Positions 16,338 to 25,596 of a stretch of DNA of 35,118 nucleotides are shown piece by piece. The translations under genes and the position numbers were made by a program. Source of the DNA: Candidatus Segatella mututuai. Its GTDB lineage: Bacteria; Bacteroidota; Bacteroidia; Bacteroidales; Bacteroidaceae. The notes below the pieces were generated by a model, which was given only the letters and a program-made list of their open reading frames with translations, was not told where the DNA came from and did no database searches. The DNA lies in assembly GCA_002439605.1 (NCBI GenBank), contig DJOI01000062.1, forward strand, positions 1-35,118. Direction: 5' to 3'. Each line of letters begins with the position of its first letter. Position 1 is the stretch's first letter.

Positions 16338-16853
16338 ATGACAACTACATTATACTTGGTGCGCCATGGTGAGACTACCGACAACGCTGCCCACATTATG
16401 CAGGGACAAACACCAGGCGAGCTCAATGCCACAGGAATTGCTCAGGCAGAAGAGGTGGCAGCTCACATGGCAAACAATCATATCGACGTATTCGTATCGA
16501 GTGACCTGAGACGCAGTATCCAAACTTGCGAAATCATAGCTCGTCCGCACCATGCACAGGTGGTGACCACACCCTTACTGCGCGAGCGTGACTGGGGAAG
16601 TTTTACCGGGAAATATATTCCTACCCTTCCATCAAATCCAAAAGACTGGCCCGACGATATCGAATCGATAGAAAGCATGAAGTCGAGGGCACAAAACTTC
16701 ATTACTTGGCTACGCTTCACTTATCCCGGGAAGACCATACTTGCCGTAGGTCATGGCATCATCAACAAAGCCTTACAGAGTGTTTACTTCCACCGGCCGA
16801 TGAACGAGATTGAAAAGATGGGTAATGCCGAGGTAAGAATCTTGATGTTATAG
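16338..16853 (+). CDS. Histidine phosphatase family protein (phosphoglycerate mutase-like)
   Basis: 171 aa. It starts with the branch-1 signature LVRHGET (catalytic H10), has SDLRRSIQT in the conserved middle, a glutamate in LLRERDWG as acid/base candidate, and the second histidine in VGHG. It is short (171 aa versus about 200-250 for glycolytic phosphoglycerate mutases), as in CobC/PhoE-like or RNase H-associated phosphatases. The substrate cannot be told from sequence. No cobalamin genes lie nearby, so a CobC role is unsupported. Confidence 0.87.
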   Translation: MTTTLYLVRHGETTDNAAHIMQGQTPGELNATGIAQAEEVAAHMANNHIDVFVSSDLRRSIQTCEIIARPHHAQVVTTPLLRERDWGSFTGKYIPTLPSNPKDWPDDIESIESMKSRAQNFITWLRFTYPGKTILAVGHGIINKALQSVYFHRPMNEIEKMGNAEVRILML

Positions 16854-16901
16854 CTCCGCTGTGCCCCTTATGAAAATGTGTAAACATAAACCCCAAAAAT
16901 A

Positions 16902-17666
16902 ATGATCATGACTAAAAAAATAGCTCTCATCACAGGTGCGACAAGCGGTATAGGCGAAGGTTGCGCCAGAAGGTTTGCCAAAGGAGGCTACAACCTCATT
17001 ATCACAGGTCGCAACACAGGCAAGTTGGAGATTCTGAAACAAGAACTCGAAGAAGAAGGTGTAAAAGTGCTGGCACTGGCTTTCGACGTTCGCAACAGAG
17101 AGGCGGCACGCAAGGCGGTAGAATACATTCCTGAGACATGGCGCAACATTGATGTTCTAATCAATAATGCAGGGCTGGCACGAGGATTGGAGCCAGAGTA
17201 TGAAGGTGACTTCGATGACTGGGACCAGATGATAGACACCAACATAAAAGGCCTGCTTACCATGACTCGCTTTATCGTACCACGTATGGTGGAGCGCAAC
17301 CATGGCCATGTGATAAATATAGGAAGTGTGGCTGGCGATGCTGCCTATGCGGGAGGAAACGTTTACTGCGCCACAAAAAGTGCAGTAAAAGCCATAACCG
17401 ACGGCCTACGAATCGATGTTGCCCATACCCGTGTTCGCGTAACCAACATCAAGCCAGGACTGGTGGAGACCAATTTCTCCAACATCCGTTTTCATGGCGA
17501 CACACAGCGAGCAGACAATGTTTACCGAGGTATCGAGCCTTTGACAGGTGACGACATTGCCGATGTGGCTTTCTATGCCGCCTGCGCTCCCGAACGAGTA
17601 CAGATAGCCGAAGTGTTGGTGTTAGCCACCCATCAAGCCAGCGGCACCGTGATTCACAGAGAATAG
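16902..17666 (+). CDS. Short-chain dehydrogenase/reductase, YdfG-like
   Basis: 254 aa classical SDR. TGATSGIG cofactor loop (11-18), NNAG (88-91), catalytic S142, Y155 and K159 (GSVAG...YCATK). The overall pattern, including the C-terminal ADNVYRGIEPLTGDDIAD, resembles the YdfG group of NADP-dependent 3-hydroxy acid dehydrogenases (serine/allo-threonine, malonic semialdehyde). The substrate call is family-level inference. ATG codons at 16902 and 16908 are both possible starts. It follows the phosphatase gene by 48 bp and may be cotranscribed. Confidence 0.9.
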   Translation: MIMTKKIALITGATSGIGEGCARRFAKGGYNLIITGRNTGKLEILKQELEEEGVKVLALAFDVRNREAARKAVEYIPETWRNIDVLINNAGLARGLEPEYEGDFDDWDQMIDTNIKGLLTMTRFIVPRMVERNHGHVINIGSVAGDAAYAGGNVYCATKSAVKAITDGLRIDVAHTRVRVTNIKPGLVETNFSNIRFHGDTQRADNVYRGIEPLTGDDIADVAFYAACAPERVQIAEVLVLATHQASGTVIHRE

Positions 17667-17763
17667 AAGGATATTTTCTTGAAGCTCTGCAAAATACCCA
17701 AAATATCACACAAGACATTTGAGACATCAAGCAAACTGCTTTCGAGGATTTTGCCGTTCTTCC

Positions 17764-18474
17764 TTACAAAATATCAAGGATTTCCCCAAAACGGGTAATG
17801 CGACGGAGGCGTTCGTGACCGAATTCCTCCGTTTTTTCATGCGCCCACGTGGTATGAAACGGTATATGAATGGCATAGGCTCCGATTTTCAGCGCAGGCA
17901 CAATATCGCTCTTAAAACTATTCCCTACCATGACCAACTCTTCAGGCCTTACCCCCAACTCACGGCAGAGTCTTCGATAAGCCTCGGGCGTCTTGTTGCT
18001 CACGATGCTCACTATGTCAAAATAACGCTGCAACCCAGAACGCCACAGTTTGTTCTCCTGGTCTTGCAACTCGCCCTTTGTAAAGACTGCAAGCTTATAA
18101 TGACACATTTGCCTGAGCCTTTCCAATGTTTCTTTCACGCCTTCCAAAGGATGCGCATCAAGCCTCAACAGGGTTTTGCCAAGTTCCACAATTCGCCCAA
18201 CCAGTCTGGCAGGCACTTCGCCATGACTCACCTTCACGGCATTCTCTACCAACGAGATGGTAAAGGCCTTCACGCCATAGCCCAAGTCTTCCATATTGCC
18301 ACTCTCCGTTTCGAAGAGCGAGGCTGATATTTCCTCTTTGCTTCCATAGTCGGAAAGCAAGGCGCAGTATTCATCCTCCACGTCTTCAAAATAATTTTGT
18401 AACGCCCACAACGTATCGTCGGCATCAAAAGCTATGGCACTGACAGGATCTAATATTTTGGTATTTTCTTTCAT
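17764..18474 (-). CDS. HAD superfamily hydrolase
   Basis: 236 aa. Motif I FDADDTLW (16-23) with nucleophile D17 and acid/base D19, the lysine of NKTPEAYRRL as motif III, and GNSFKSDIVPA as motif IV. This fits the HAD-IA/YjjG-type phosphatases. The substrate is unknown. It converges with the SDR gene (about 97 bp between stops). A promoter with good spacing lies upstream at 18549-18580. Confidence 0.88.
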   Translation of the reverse strand: MKENTKILDPVSAIAFDADDTLWALQNYFEDVEDEYCALLSDYGSKEEISASLFETESGNMEDLGYGVKAFTISLVENAVKVSHGEVPARLVGRIVELGKTLLRLDAHPLEGVKETLERLRQMCHYKLAVFTKGELQDQENKLWRSGLQRYFDIVSIVSNKTPEAYRRLCRELGVRPEELVMVGNSFKSDIVPALKIGAYAIHIPFHTTWAHEKTEEFGHERLRRITRFGEILDIL

Positions 18475-18786
18475 TTCTTTTCTTTCGCTTTGTATTTTTT
18501 TTCTATTTTCGACAACTGGCTATCTCTTCGTGTAGAAATTGCCAACGGCAAAAGTAGCACATTCTTTTCTATCCTCCAAAATTTCCCCGACAAAAGTTAC
18601 ACTTTCCTATGCAAAAAACGTGTGCACATCCATCAACGGACAAGCACACGCACATTTTCGTATTAACCAGAAAAACACATATACTAAAAAATGCTGACTC
18701 TTTTCATAACTACCATGAATGTTTTTCCAAACTCTCCATAAAAGAGCGATTCATCAGCCTATGAGGGTGTGTAGCACCACCCGCCC
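18475..18786. other. Intergenic region between HAD hydrolase and porin genes
   Basis: No gene seen. It contains the HAD-gene promoter (18549-18580) and a perfect 7-bp inverted repeat CGTGTGC/GCACACG (18619-18625 and 18644-18650). A weak GGGTG/CACCC hairpin near 18760-18780 may help end the porin transcript. Confidence 0.5.
18549..18580 (-). promoter_or_regulatory. Promoter of HAD hydrolase gene
   Basis: Minus strand: TTTG (18577-18580), a 20-bp spacer, TACTTTTG (18549-18556). This is a full match to the Bacteroidota promoter pattern, leaving a leader of roughly 65-70 nt. Confidence 0.75.
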
Positions 18787-19827
18787 CTAAAAACGGGTCA
18801 TAAACTCCACCACCAACTTATCTTTCTCCGAAGGTTTGGCAATGCCACCTTCACGATAGAAATACTTCTCATAGTTGATGCGGATATCGGAGATAAATGG
18901 CTTAGACAGACTCAGCGTAACACCGCCAGTCACACGATGACGCTTATAATCGTTGATTATCAATTCGCCCAAATCGTCATCTGTACCATCGTAACGAGAG
19001 CCGTCGCTGTGATCGCTCATGAAATCGTAACGCACCAATGGCGAAACCTTCTTGACAAGACGTGTGCGAACGGGAATATCATAACAAGCAAAGCCATCGA
19101 AAGCATGCACATCGTGGAAGGCATCGTGAGAATAATGCTTGTAGAGGTATTCCACCTCGGCTATAAAGCCTCCATGATGGAAAGTAACACCCGCATCATA
19201 CATGTTTACCGTCACATCAGAAGGCTTGATCTTCTGAGTGCTCAGCACAAGATTGACATTAGGGAAAAGGAGCTGTGCCTTGGCTGAATAGTTGACACCC
19301 TTGGTCCAGTAATCCTTCTGATTGGTAAGGCCAGATCCATTGAACACACCCGCATTCACTACGATTGGGAAACCAACATTCCATGTGTAACCTATCTCGG
19401 CACCCACATCACGCACGTTTCCCACCTGCTTGGCTATGAATGAACGGTTGGCAAAATATTGCTGATGGGGAGAACGGTGAGCATCGATGGTAAAGGGAAC
19501 TCGCTCCTGACCGATGGTAAGCTGAAGGGTGTTCCAAGGTTTGATACGCGTATAGGCATCAAGCATCTTGATCTTTCCTTCGTCGCAGAGGTCTATCTCC
19601 GCCTTGTAGCTCACCTCCTTTGTTACGTTTCCCGATACGCTGACGCGTGCTGTGCGAACCTCAAAACGTCCCTCCCCTTCCTCGGTTTGGTATTCATACT
19701 TCGAGCGAATGGTTCCACCGATTTTTGGAGTCTTGTCAAAGCTATCTTTTTCACCTGCTTGTGCAAACACAGCCGAACTCACCAAAGAGAACAGCAACAT
19801 CGTCATTGTCTTCTTATCCATTTTCAA
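18787..19827 (-). CDS. OprO/OprP-like phosphate-selective porin
   Basis: 346 aa. A signal peptide (MKMDKKTMTMLLFSLVSSAVFAQA) is followed by a beta-rich protein ending in an aromatic residue (FMTRF), typical of outer-membrane barrels. The segments EVRTARVSVSGNVTKEVSYKAEID and TIGQERVPFT match the porin O/P family pattern. In that family the barrel carries phosphate, polyphosphate or other anions; specificity here is inference. It has its own upstream region with a -7 box and 11-bp-spaced TTGTAAC-type repeats (19892-19938), similar to repeats upstream of the polyphosphate operon. Confidence 0.85.
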   Translation of the reverse strand: MKMDKKTMTMLLFSLVSSAVFAQAGEKDSFDKTPKIGGTIRSKYEYQTEEGEGRFEVRTARVSVSGNVTKEVSYKAEIDLCDEGKIKMLDAYTRIKPWNTLQLTIGQERVPFTIDAHRSPHQQYFANRSFIAKQVGNVRDVGAEIGYTWNVGFPIVVNAGVFNGSGLTNQKDYWTKGVNYSAKAQLLFPNVNLVLSTQKIKPSDVTVNMYDAGVTFHHGGFIAEVEYLYKHYSHDAFHDVHAFDGFACYDIPVRTRLVKKVSPLVRYDFMSDHSDGSRYDGTDDDLGELIINDYKRHRVTGGVTLSLSKPFISDIRINYEKYFYREGGIAKPSEKDKLVVEFMTRF

Positions 19828-19891
19828 TTATATAACACCTTAAATATATATTAGAACTCCACCTCTTGTTTACGCAGATTCATTATGGATG

Positions 19892-19938
19892 CAAAAATAC
19901 AAAGACAATGTTTCTATAACGCAACACAAATGTTACAA
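19892..19938 (-). promoter_or_regulatory. Porin promoter with Pho-box-like direct repeats
   Basis: Minus strand: TATTTTTG -7 box at 19892-19899. Upstream lie TTGTAAC (19932-19938), a 4-bp spacer, GTGTTGC (19921-19927), a 4-bp spacer, and the weaker TAGAAAC (19910-19916). The 7-4-7 layout with 11-bp period is the architecture of PhoB boxes. The regulator is inferred, not shown. Confidence 0.4.
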
Positions 19939-20027
19939 AACGATGAAAACACCTCCTATCAATCTATTGTCACCGTACGAGAATTGACGGGTCGCACATG
20001 CGCCTTCAACATCATGGTTATGGCATT

Positions 20028-21200
20028 TTATTCTTTACAAACTTTTCCTGCCACGAAGGTTATCATCAGTCCCAGGCAAGCAGCTATCGACAAGGCGACG
20101 CGAAGATTGGTTGCCTCGGAGAGCCAGCCGATGACAGGAGGACCTACTAAGAAACCGAAGAAGCTGATGCTCGAAACGATGGTAATGGCGATGCTCGCCT
20201 TGATGGTGCCGAGCTTGCCAGCGATGCTATAACAGATAGGCACAGAGGACGAGATGCCGAACCCCACAAGCAGGAACCCCAAGGTGGCAGGGATGAGATA
20301 AGGCAAGGCTGCCGCCAGCCAAAGTCCCATAACAATCAACGCTCCACAAGTCTTCAATACACTCGAAGATCCGTACTTCGTCACGAATCTATCGGCCAGG
20401 AAACGCCCCAAGGTCATTGCTCCCATACCTGCCACATAGCCCGCACGCAAGAATGTCTCATCGGGTTTCACTACTGAAGAAAAATACACACTACTCCAAT
20501 CATACACCGTTCCCTCACAAAACATACCGGCGAATCCCATCAGTCCCAAGAGAAACAGCACTGGATCGATGCTCTTGAATGAGAATTTCGGAACACCTTC
20601 TTCCTCTGCCTTTGCCGTGGCATCATTCACGAGGAAACGGAAGCCAAGGGCGACTATCAAGATACTCATCGCCAAGATGGCACAAAAGTGGACCTCTATT
20701 GGAAGAAACGTGTTGGCAAAGATGGCACCGATGATGCCGCCAGCAAATCCGCCCAAACTCCATAAACCGTGGAAAGACGACATGATGTTGCGCCCATACA
20801 TTTTCTCCACCAAGCATGCCTGAGTATTGGTGGCGATGTTCATCAAATTCGCCATCATGCCAAACGCTACCAACCCCAAGATGAGATGCAACACCGTGGT
20901 ACTGTTGCCGATGCAAAACAAGGCGAGCGCATAAAGCACCTCGGATAGCACCAACATCTTCTTGCTGCCAAACTTGCTCACCAAGATGCCCGAGAAAGTC
21001 ATCATCAGGAGTTGTCCGATAGGAATGGCAAAGAGCACTGTTCCCAACTGTCCGTTGCTCAAATGCAACAGATGCTTGACATCCGGAATGCGACTAGCCC
21101 AACTGGCGAACACTACACCCGGTACGAAATAATAAGCCGCAACCGCCATACGCTTGCGAGCCAAATCACTCAAATTATTCAATTTACTGAAACCAATCAT
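20028..21200 (-). CDS. MFS transporter, YbjJ-like
   Basis: 390 aa, about 12 hydrophobic segments, major facilitator fold. Early segment FVPGVVFASWASRIPDVK and the loop SKFGSKKMLV in the MFS motif A position resemble the YbjJ group of inner-membrane MFS proteins. The substrate is unknown. The gene is divergent from the SGNH hydrolase gene, with about 186 bp between the starts. No convincing -7 box is visible on its side. Confidence 0.88.
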   Translation of the reverse strand: MIGFSKLNNLSDLARKRMAVAAYYFVPGVVFASWASRIPDVKHLLHLSNGQLGTVLFAIPIGQLLMMTFSGILVSKFGSKKMLVLSEVLYALALFCIGNSTTVLHLILGLVAFGMMANLMNIATNTQACLVEKMYGRNIMSSFHGLWSLGGFAGGIIGAIFANTFLPIEVHFCAILAMSILIVALGFRFLVNDATAKAEEEGVPKFSFKSIDPVLFLLGLMGFAGMFCEGTVYDWSSVYFSSVVKPDETFLRAGYVAGMGAMTLGRFLADRFVTKYGSSSVLKTCGALIVMGLWLAAALPYLIPATLGFLLVGFGISSSVPICYSIAGKLGTIKASIAITIVSSISFFGFLVGPPVIGWLSEATNLRVALSIAACLGLMITFVAGKVCKE

Positions 21201-21347
21201 CTTATTTAAAAGTCATCCTATTTTATACCTATTTATATTATATAGAGATACCTATTTCATTCAATTTGCGGCTGTAAAATTACGAAAAAAGCAGAATAAA
21301 AAACAAGATTTGAACAAAAAAGATTACTCGTTGTGATTATTTTATCG

Positions 21348-21355
21348 TACCTTTG
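21348..21355 (+). promoter_or_regulatory. -7 box of SGNH hydrolase gene
   Basis: TACCTTTG matches TAnnTTTG and lies 31 bp before the ATG at 21387. No well-placed TTTG is seen upstream. Confidence 0.55.
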
Positions 21356-21386
21356 CGCCCATCAACAAACAAAAAACAAACTAACA

Positions 21387-22250
21387 ATGAAGAAACAAAC
21401 TATCATCGCAATGGCATTCGCCCTCGCTTTGGCAATGCCAACTTTCGCCCAAAAGCCACAACTCACCAAGGAGCAGAAAGCCGCACAAAAAGAAATAGCT
21501 CAGAAAACCGCCAACCACCCTTGGCGTGGCAAGAAGGTAGCTTACTTCGGAGACTCCATCACCGACCCCAACATCAAGGCTTCGAAGGTGAAGTACTGGG
21601 GATTCCTGCAGGAGTGGCTCGGCATCACCCCTTACGTTTATGGCGTAAGCGGCAGACAATGGAACGACATTCCTCGCCAAGCCGACAAGCTGAAGAAGGA
21701 GCACGGCGACGACTTCGATGCCATCCTCATCTTCATGGGCACCAACGACTATAACAACGGTGTGCCCATCGGTGAATGGTACACGGAGAGTTTCGACAGC
21801 GTAAAGGTGGCTCTCCATAAGCCAAGCGAAATGGTGCAGCGCCGCCATCGCCGCTTTGCCATGGACAGCAACACGCTCAAAGGCCGCATCAATACCGCCA
21901 TGTCGAAGTTGAAGCAGATGTACCCTACCAAGCAGATCGTCATCATGACACCTATCCATCGTGCCTATTTCAGCAGCAGCGACAAGAACATCCAGCCAGA
22001 CGAAAGCTACGAGAACGTACGTGGCATCTTCTTCGATGAGTATGTGAAGGCTATCAAGGAGGCGGGCAATGTTTGGGCGGTACCAGTCATCGACCTCAAC
22101 TCCCTCTCCGGCCTCTTCCCTCTCTATGATGCTGGTGCACAGATGTTCAATAAGATGGATACCGACCGCCTCCACCCTAACGACGCCGGTCATGCTCGCA
22201 TGGCAAAGACCATCATGTATCAGCTATCGACACTGCCTTGTGACTTCTAA
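21387..22250 (+). CDS. Secreted SGNH/GDSL hydrolase
   Basis: 287 aa from the ATG at 21387, where a clear signal peptide begins (MKKQTIIAMAFALALAMPTF, cleaved near AQ22); an earlier in-frame start would lie upstream of the -7 box. Block I GDSIT (55-59) has the nucleophile serine, block III GTND (118-121) and block V DRLHPND the Asp/His pair. Such enzymes deacetylate or de-esterify carbohydrates or lipids. It is probably periplasmic or outside the cell. The substrate is not indicated by neighbours. Confidence 0.9.
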   Translation: MKKQTIIAMAFALALAMPTFAQKPQLTKEQKAAQKEIAQKTANHPWRGKKVAYFGDSITDPNIKASKVKYWGFLQEWLGITPYVYGVSGRQWNDIPRQADKLKKEHGDDFDAILIFMGTNDYNNGVPIGEWYTESFDSVKVALHKPSEMVQRRHRRFAMDSNTLKGRINTAMSKLKQMYPTKQIVIMTPIHRAYFSSSDKNIQPDESYENVRGIFFDEYVKAIKEAGNVWAVPVIDLNSLSGLFPLYDAGAQMFNKMDTDRLHPNDAGHARMAKTIMYQLSTLPCDF

Positions 22251-22261
22251 AAAGCGGCTAC

Positions 22262-22303
22262 CTTGGGCGAAAGTTGCTATAAAAATCATAACTTTCGCCC
22301 AAG
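22262..22303 (+). terminator. Terminator-like hairpin after SGNH hydrolase
   Basis: Perfect 14-bp arms CTTGGGCGAAAGTT (22262-22275) and AACTTTCGCCCAAG (22290-22303) with a 14-nt loop. The following sequence is AT-rich but not a clean T-run, so this may also serve as a 3'-end stabiliser. Confidence 0.65.
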
Positions 22304-22454
22304 ATAAAATATTTCGACCTGTACGATCGAAGTTTTTTTTGCACTACACCTATTTTTATATACAAAAACTTGGAGCAATATCATCACAGTAATCCCAACA
22401 AGAATTTCCTCACTTTCCCACGCCGCCCATAGGCACTCATTTTCCCCGAGCAAC

Positions 22455-22552
22455 ACGTAACAAATTTGTAACGACAATATAGTTGTAACATAATCTTAAT
22501 AAATTTGTAATCATTTTTTCGTTCTACCTTTCAAACTATCATAGTATCTTTG
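22455..22552 (+). promoter_or_regulatory. Promoter of LRR-ppk1-ppx operon with Pho-box-like repeats
   Basis: -7 box TATCTTTG at 22545-22552, 32 bp before the first gene. Upstream: ACGTAAC (22455-22461)-4 bp-TTGTAAC (22466-22472), then TTGTAAC (22483-22489)-4 bp-TCTTAAT (22494-22500)-4 bp-TTGTAAT (22505-22511). The 11-bp period recalls PhoB-type operators; the binding protein is unproven. Confidence 0.45.
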
Positions 22553-22584
22553 CAAAAAATAAAACTTTATAAATTCTAATTCAG

Positions 22585-23427
22585 ATGAAAGAGAACAAGA
22601 AAGCTATATTGGAGATTCTCAAGAAGAAATCCAAAAAGGATGGAAAATTTGAAAGTTTAGTACTCAACCTCGCGCTACAGAAAATCGACAGCGACAGCTT
22701 CGAGTTTGCAGGCGACGCAGTCTACACCGCCGATAAAAAGCGCCTCGTATACTGCATGAGTCAAGAAGCAAGCTTCATCATTCCCGAAGGAGTGACAACC
22801 ATCGGTGAGATGGCGTTCCGTGGCAAGAAGCAACTCAAAAGCATCACCATCGCCAATAGTGTGAGAGAAATTGAACACGATGCTTTCTACGACTGTGACG
22901 AACTGGACAACGTTTATGTACCCGAAGGCGTGAAGGAAATAAAAGGCTACGCCTTCGCCGAGTGCGACCAACTCAAGAAAATCACCTTTGCTGGAATCCC
23001 TGCCAAGTTAAGTCGACACACCTTTGACGATTGCGACCAACTGCACGAAATCATCGTTCCAGCGGGAGCCAGCAAAGCTTTCCGCAAAGCCTTGCACTTT
23101 ATTGATGGCGACACCGACTACCTCGTCATCGAGGAGCCTGCCGACAAGACAACAGCCGCTCTTGCTCTCCAAAAAGAACCGAAGAAGGAAAGCAAGAAAG
23201 AGAACAAGAAGGACGATACTCCCCAAAATAAGAAAAATAATCCCAAAAAGGAAAAGAAGGAGCTAAAGCAGGAGAAGGGAAATGTGGCAGCAGGTGCAAA
23301 GCCCGAGAAGAAAGATGCCAACAAGCAGGAAAAGAAAGTCCCGAAACTGGAGAAGGGAAACACGACAGGGGCTAAAGTCGAGAAAAAGGTATCGGGCAAA
23401 GAGAAGAACAACTCTCCAAAAGCCTAA
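22585..23427 (+). CDS. Leucine-rich-repeat (LRR_5/BspA-type) protein with lysine-rich tail
   Basis: 280 aa, no signal peptide or membrane segment, so predicted cytoplasmic. Residues about 60-165 hold LRR_5-type repeats (VTTIGEMAFRGKKQLKSI, VREIEHDAFYDCDELDNV, VKEIKGYAFAECDQLKKI). Residues 197-280 form a disordered, highly basic tail with 29 lysines in 84 residues, mixed with Glu, Asn and Pro. Most BspA-like LRR proteins in this group are secreted; this one is not. It is the first gene before ppk1 and ppx, 108 bp upstream of ppk1. A polyanion such as polyphosphate or nucleic acid is the natural guess for the tail's partner (inference). It could instead be an ordinary low-complexity protein. 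Confidence 0.82.
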   Translation: MKENKKAILEILKKKSKKDGKFESLVLNLALQKIDSDSFEFAGDAVYTADKKRLVYCMSQEASFIIPEGVTTIGEMAFRGKKQLKSITIANSVREIEHDAFYDCDELDNVYVPEGVKEIKGYAFAECDQLKKITFAGIPAKLSRHTFDDCDQLHEIIVPAGASKAFRKALHFIDGDTDYLVIEEPADKTTAALALQKEPKKESKKENKKDDTPQNKKNNPKKEKKELKQEKGNVAAGAKPEKKDANKQEKKVPKLEKGNTTGAKVEKKVSGKEKNNSPKA

Positions 23428-23535
23428 GAAAAAGAAGTTTTTAGACTCTGGTCGACATCCCTGTCAGAATGCCACAGCACTCCAAAGTAGTTCGACAAAC
23501 GTTCAAACGACAACAGCAACCAAAAACATCAAGTT

Positions 23536-25596
23536 ATGACAAAACTGGAAGTCATGAAAAAAGCATATGTAGAACGCGATGTGAGTTGGATGTACTTCAA
23601 CCATCGCATTCTACAAGAAGCAAAGAAAGAGTTTGTACCCTTGCTGGAACGACTCTCTTTCCTTGGCATCTACTCCAACAATCTCGACGAATTCTTTCGC
23701 GTACGTGTGGCATCGCTCAACCGTATGCTGGAACGCAAGCTCGGTAAAGAGACCGAACAACAAATAAAGAAATCACTCAAAACCATCAACAAACTCAACG
23801 AATCCTTTTCGAAAGAATATACTGAGGCTGTGGATGGAGTTTTCAAGGAACTGGAAATCCACAAGATTCGCCTTGTCACTGAAACTGAACTCAACGACGA
23901 GCAGAAGGATTTTCTGACACAATTCTTCTACGACAAACTCAACGGCTCTGTCAACCCCATCTGGCTCTCCGAGATAGAAGACCTCACTGTGCTGGAAGAC
24001 AACCGAATATACCTTATCGTGGAGAAAAGCGAGAACAAGGACAACAAGAAGAAATATGCCATCGTGAAAGTACCCGACCGCATATACGGACGATGGGTGA
24101 AAATACCTTCAAGCGATGGGTTTGACAACATCATGTATCTCGATGACGTGATTCGCTATTGCCTACCCCTGGTTTTCCTCGGCTTCAAGGAAAGCACCTA
24201 TCGTGCCTACAGTTTCAAGTTTACCAAAGACGCAGAGATGGAGATGGACAACGACGCCGATTTTGGTACGATGGAAAAGATAGCCTTAGGCGTGAGCAGC
24301 CGAAAGAAAGGAGACGCCGTACGCGTCATCTATGACCACGAAATGCCCAAGGAGATGCAGAAGAAACTGCGCGAACGATTGAACACCAAGGAACTCGACG
24401 CTTCGCTGGCGGGCGGTCGATACCAAAACCACAAGGACTTGATGTCGTTCCCAGACTGTGGACACAAAGACTTAAAATACGAGAAATGGCCCCCCATCAT
24501 GAAGCCCGAGTTCCTCTCAAACGAGAGCATCCTCGAACAGATACGTGACCGCGACCGCTTCATACACGTGCCATACCATAGCTTCAATGGTTATATCCGT
24601 GTACTACGTGAGGCTGCCACCAAGCCCGAAGTGAAGGCCATCAAGACAACACTCTATCGCCTGGCAAAAGACTCGAAGGTGGTAAAGGCTCTTATCACAG
24701 CAGCCCGCAACGGCAAGAAGGTAACGGCAGTAGTGGAACTGCTCGCCCGTTTTGACGAGGAAAGCAACATCAAGTGGAGCAAGCGAATGCAAGAAGAGGG
24801 AGTCAACGTCATCTTTGGCGTGGAAGGGCTGAAGATTCATTCGAAACTGCTCTACGTAGAGTCGAAGAAAGGCAACATCGCCTGCATCGGAACGGGTAAC
24901 TTCCATGAAGGAAACGCCAAGATTTACACCGACTACCTGATGATGACCGCACGCCCAAAGATAGTGAACGAGGTGGCAAAGGTGTTCGACTTCATCGACC
25001 GTCCCTTCTCGCCATTCCGCTTCAGCGAGCTGCTCGTATCGCCCAACTCCATGAAGAGCCGCATCTTGCGTATGCTTGACACAGAAATTAAAAACGCCAA
25101 CGAGGGTAAGGAGGCTTGGGCAAAGATCAAAATCAACCACATCACAGATACCGATATGGTGACAAAACTCTACCAGGCCTCCAAGGCTGGTGTCAAGATA
25201 GACATCGTGATACGTGGCAACTGCTCGCTTGTACCTGGTATCAAAGGGTTCAGCGACAACATACGGTGTGTAGGCATTATCGACCGATATTTGGAGCACA
25301 GTCGAATACTCATCTTTGCCAATGGCGGAAAGCCAAGATATTTCATTGGATCCGCTGACTGGATGCCAAGAAACTTGTTGAACCGCATCGAGGTACTTAC
25401 GCCTGTATACGACGAGGAAATGCAGGCCGACTTGATGCGCACCATCTCGTATGGAATGAGAGACACAACCAACGGGCGAATCATAGATGGAAAAGGCACC
25501 AATGCGTTTGTTGAAGGCGAGCCTTTCCGTAGTCAGGAAGAACTTTATAAAGCATATAAGCAATCATCTATGCTAACACAAAAAACACTACTATGA
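23536..25596 (+). CDS. ppk1: Polyphosphate kinase 1
   Basis: 686 aa, full length. It makes polyphosphate reversibly from ATP. N-terminal signature RDVSWMYFNHRIL and SNNLDEFFRVR. The autophosphorylated histidine is H435 in GLKIHSKLLYVE. The second phospholipase D-like histidine is H588 in YLEHSRILIF, followed by GSADWMPRNL. It overlaps ppx by 4 bp (ATGA), so synthesis and breakdown enzymes are translationally coupled. An alternative ATG lies at codon 7; the first is kept because no other evidence decides between them. Confidence 0.96.
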   Translation: MTKLEVMKKAYVERDVSWMYFNHRILQEAKKEFVPLLERLSFLGIYSNNLDEFFRVRVASLNRMLERKLGKETEQQIKKSLKTINKLNESFSKEYTEAVDGVFKELEIHKIRLVTETELNDEQKDFLTQFFYDKLNGSVNPIWLSEIEDLTVLEDNRIYLIVEKSENKDNKKKYAIVKVPDRIYGRWVKIPSSDGFDNIMYLDDVIRYCLPLVFLGFKESTYRAYSFKFTKDAEMEMDNDADFGTMEKIALGVSSRKKGDAVRVIYDHEMPKEMQKKLRERLNTKELDASLAGGRYQNHKDLMSFPDCGHKDLKYEKWPPIMKPEFLSNESILEQIRDRDRFIHVPYHSFNGYIRVLREAATKPEVKAIKTTLYRLAKDSKVVKALITAARNGKKVTAVVELLARFDEESNIKWSKRMQEEGVNVIFGVEGLKIHSKLLYVESKKGNIACIGTGNFHEGNAKIYTDYLMMTARPKIVNEVAKVFDFIDRPFSPFRFSELLVSPNSMKSRILRMLDTEIKNANEGKEAWAKIKINHITDTDMVTKLYQASKAGVKIDIVIRGNCSLVPGIKGFSDNIRCVGIIDRYLEHSRILIFANGGKPRYFIGSADWMPRNLLNRIEVLTPVYDEEMQADLMRTISYGMRDTTNGRIIDGKGTNAFVEGEPFRSQEELYKAYKQSSMLTQKTLL

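Larger units (their letters stand above)
22251..22584. other. Intergenic region before the polyphosphate operon
   Basis: No gene seen. It holds the SGNH-gene terminator (22262-22303), the direct-repeat cluster (22455-22511) and the -7 box of the next operon (22545-22552). Confidence 0.6.

Noticed and set aside
16338..16853. Naming the histidine phosphatase CobC (alpha-ribazole phosphatase)
   Set aside because: The family motif is generic and no cobalamin genes are in the window.
22585..23427. Treating the LRR protein as a BspA-type surface adhesin
   Set aside because: No signal peptide, lipobox or secretion tail is visible.
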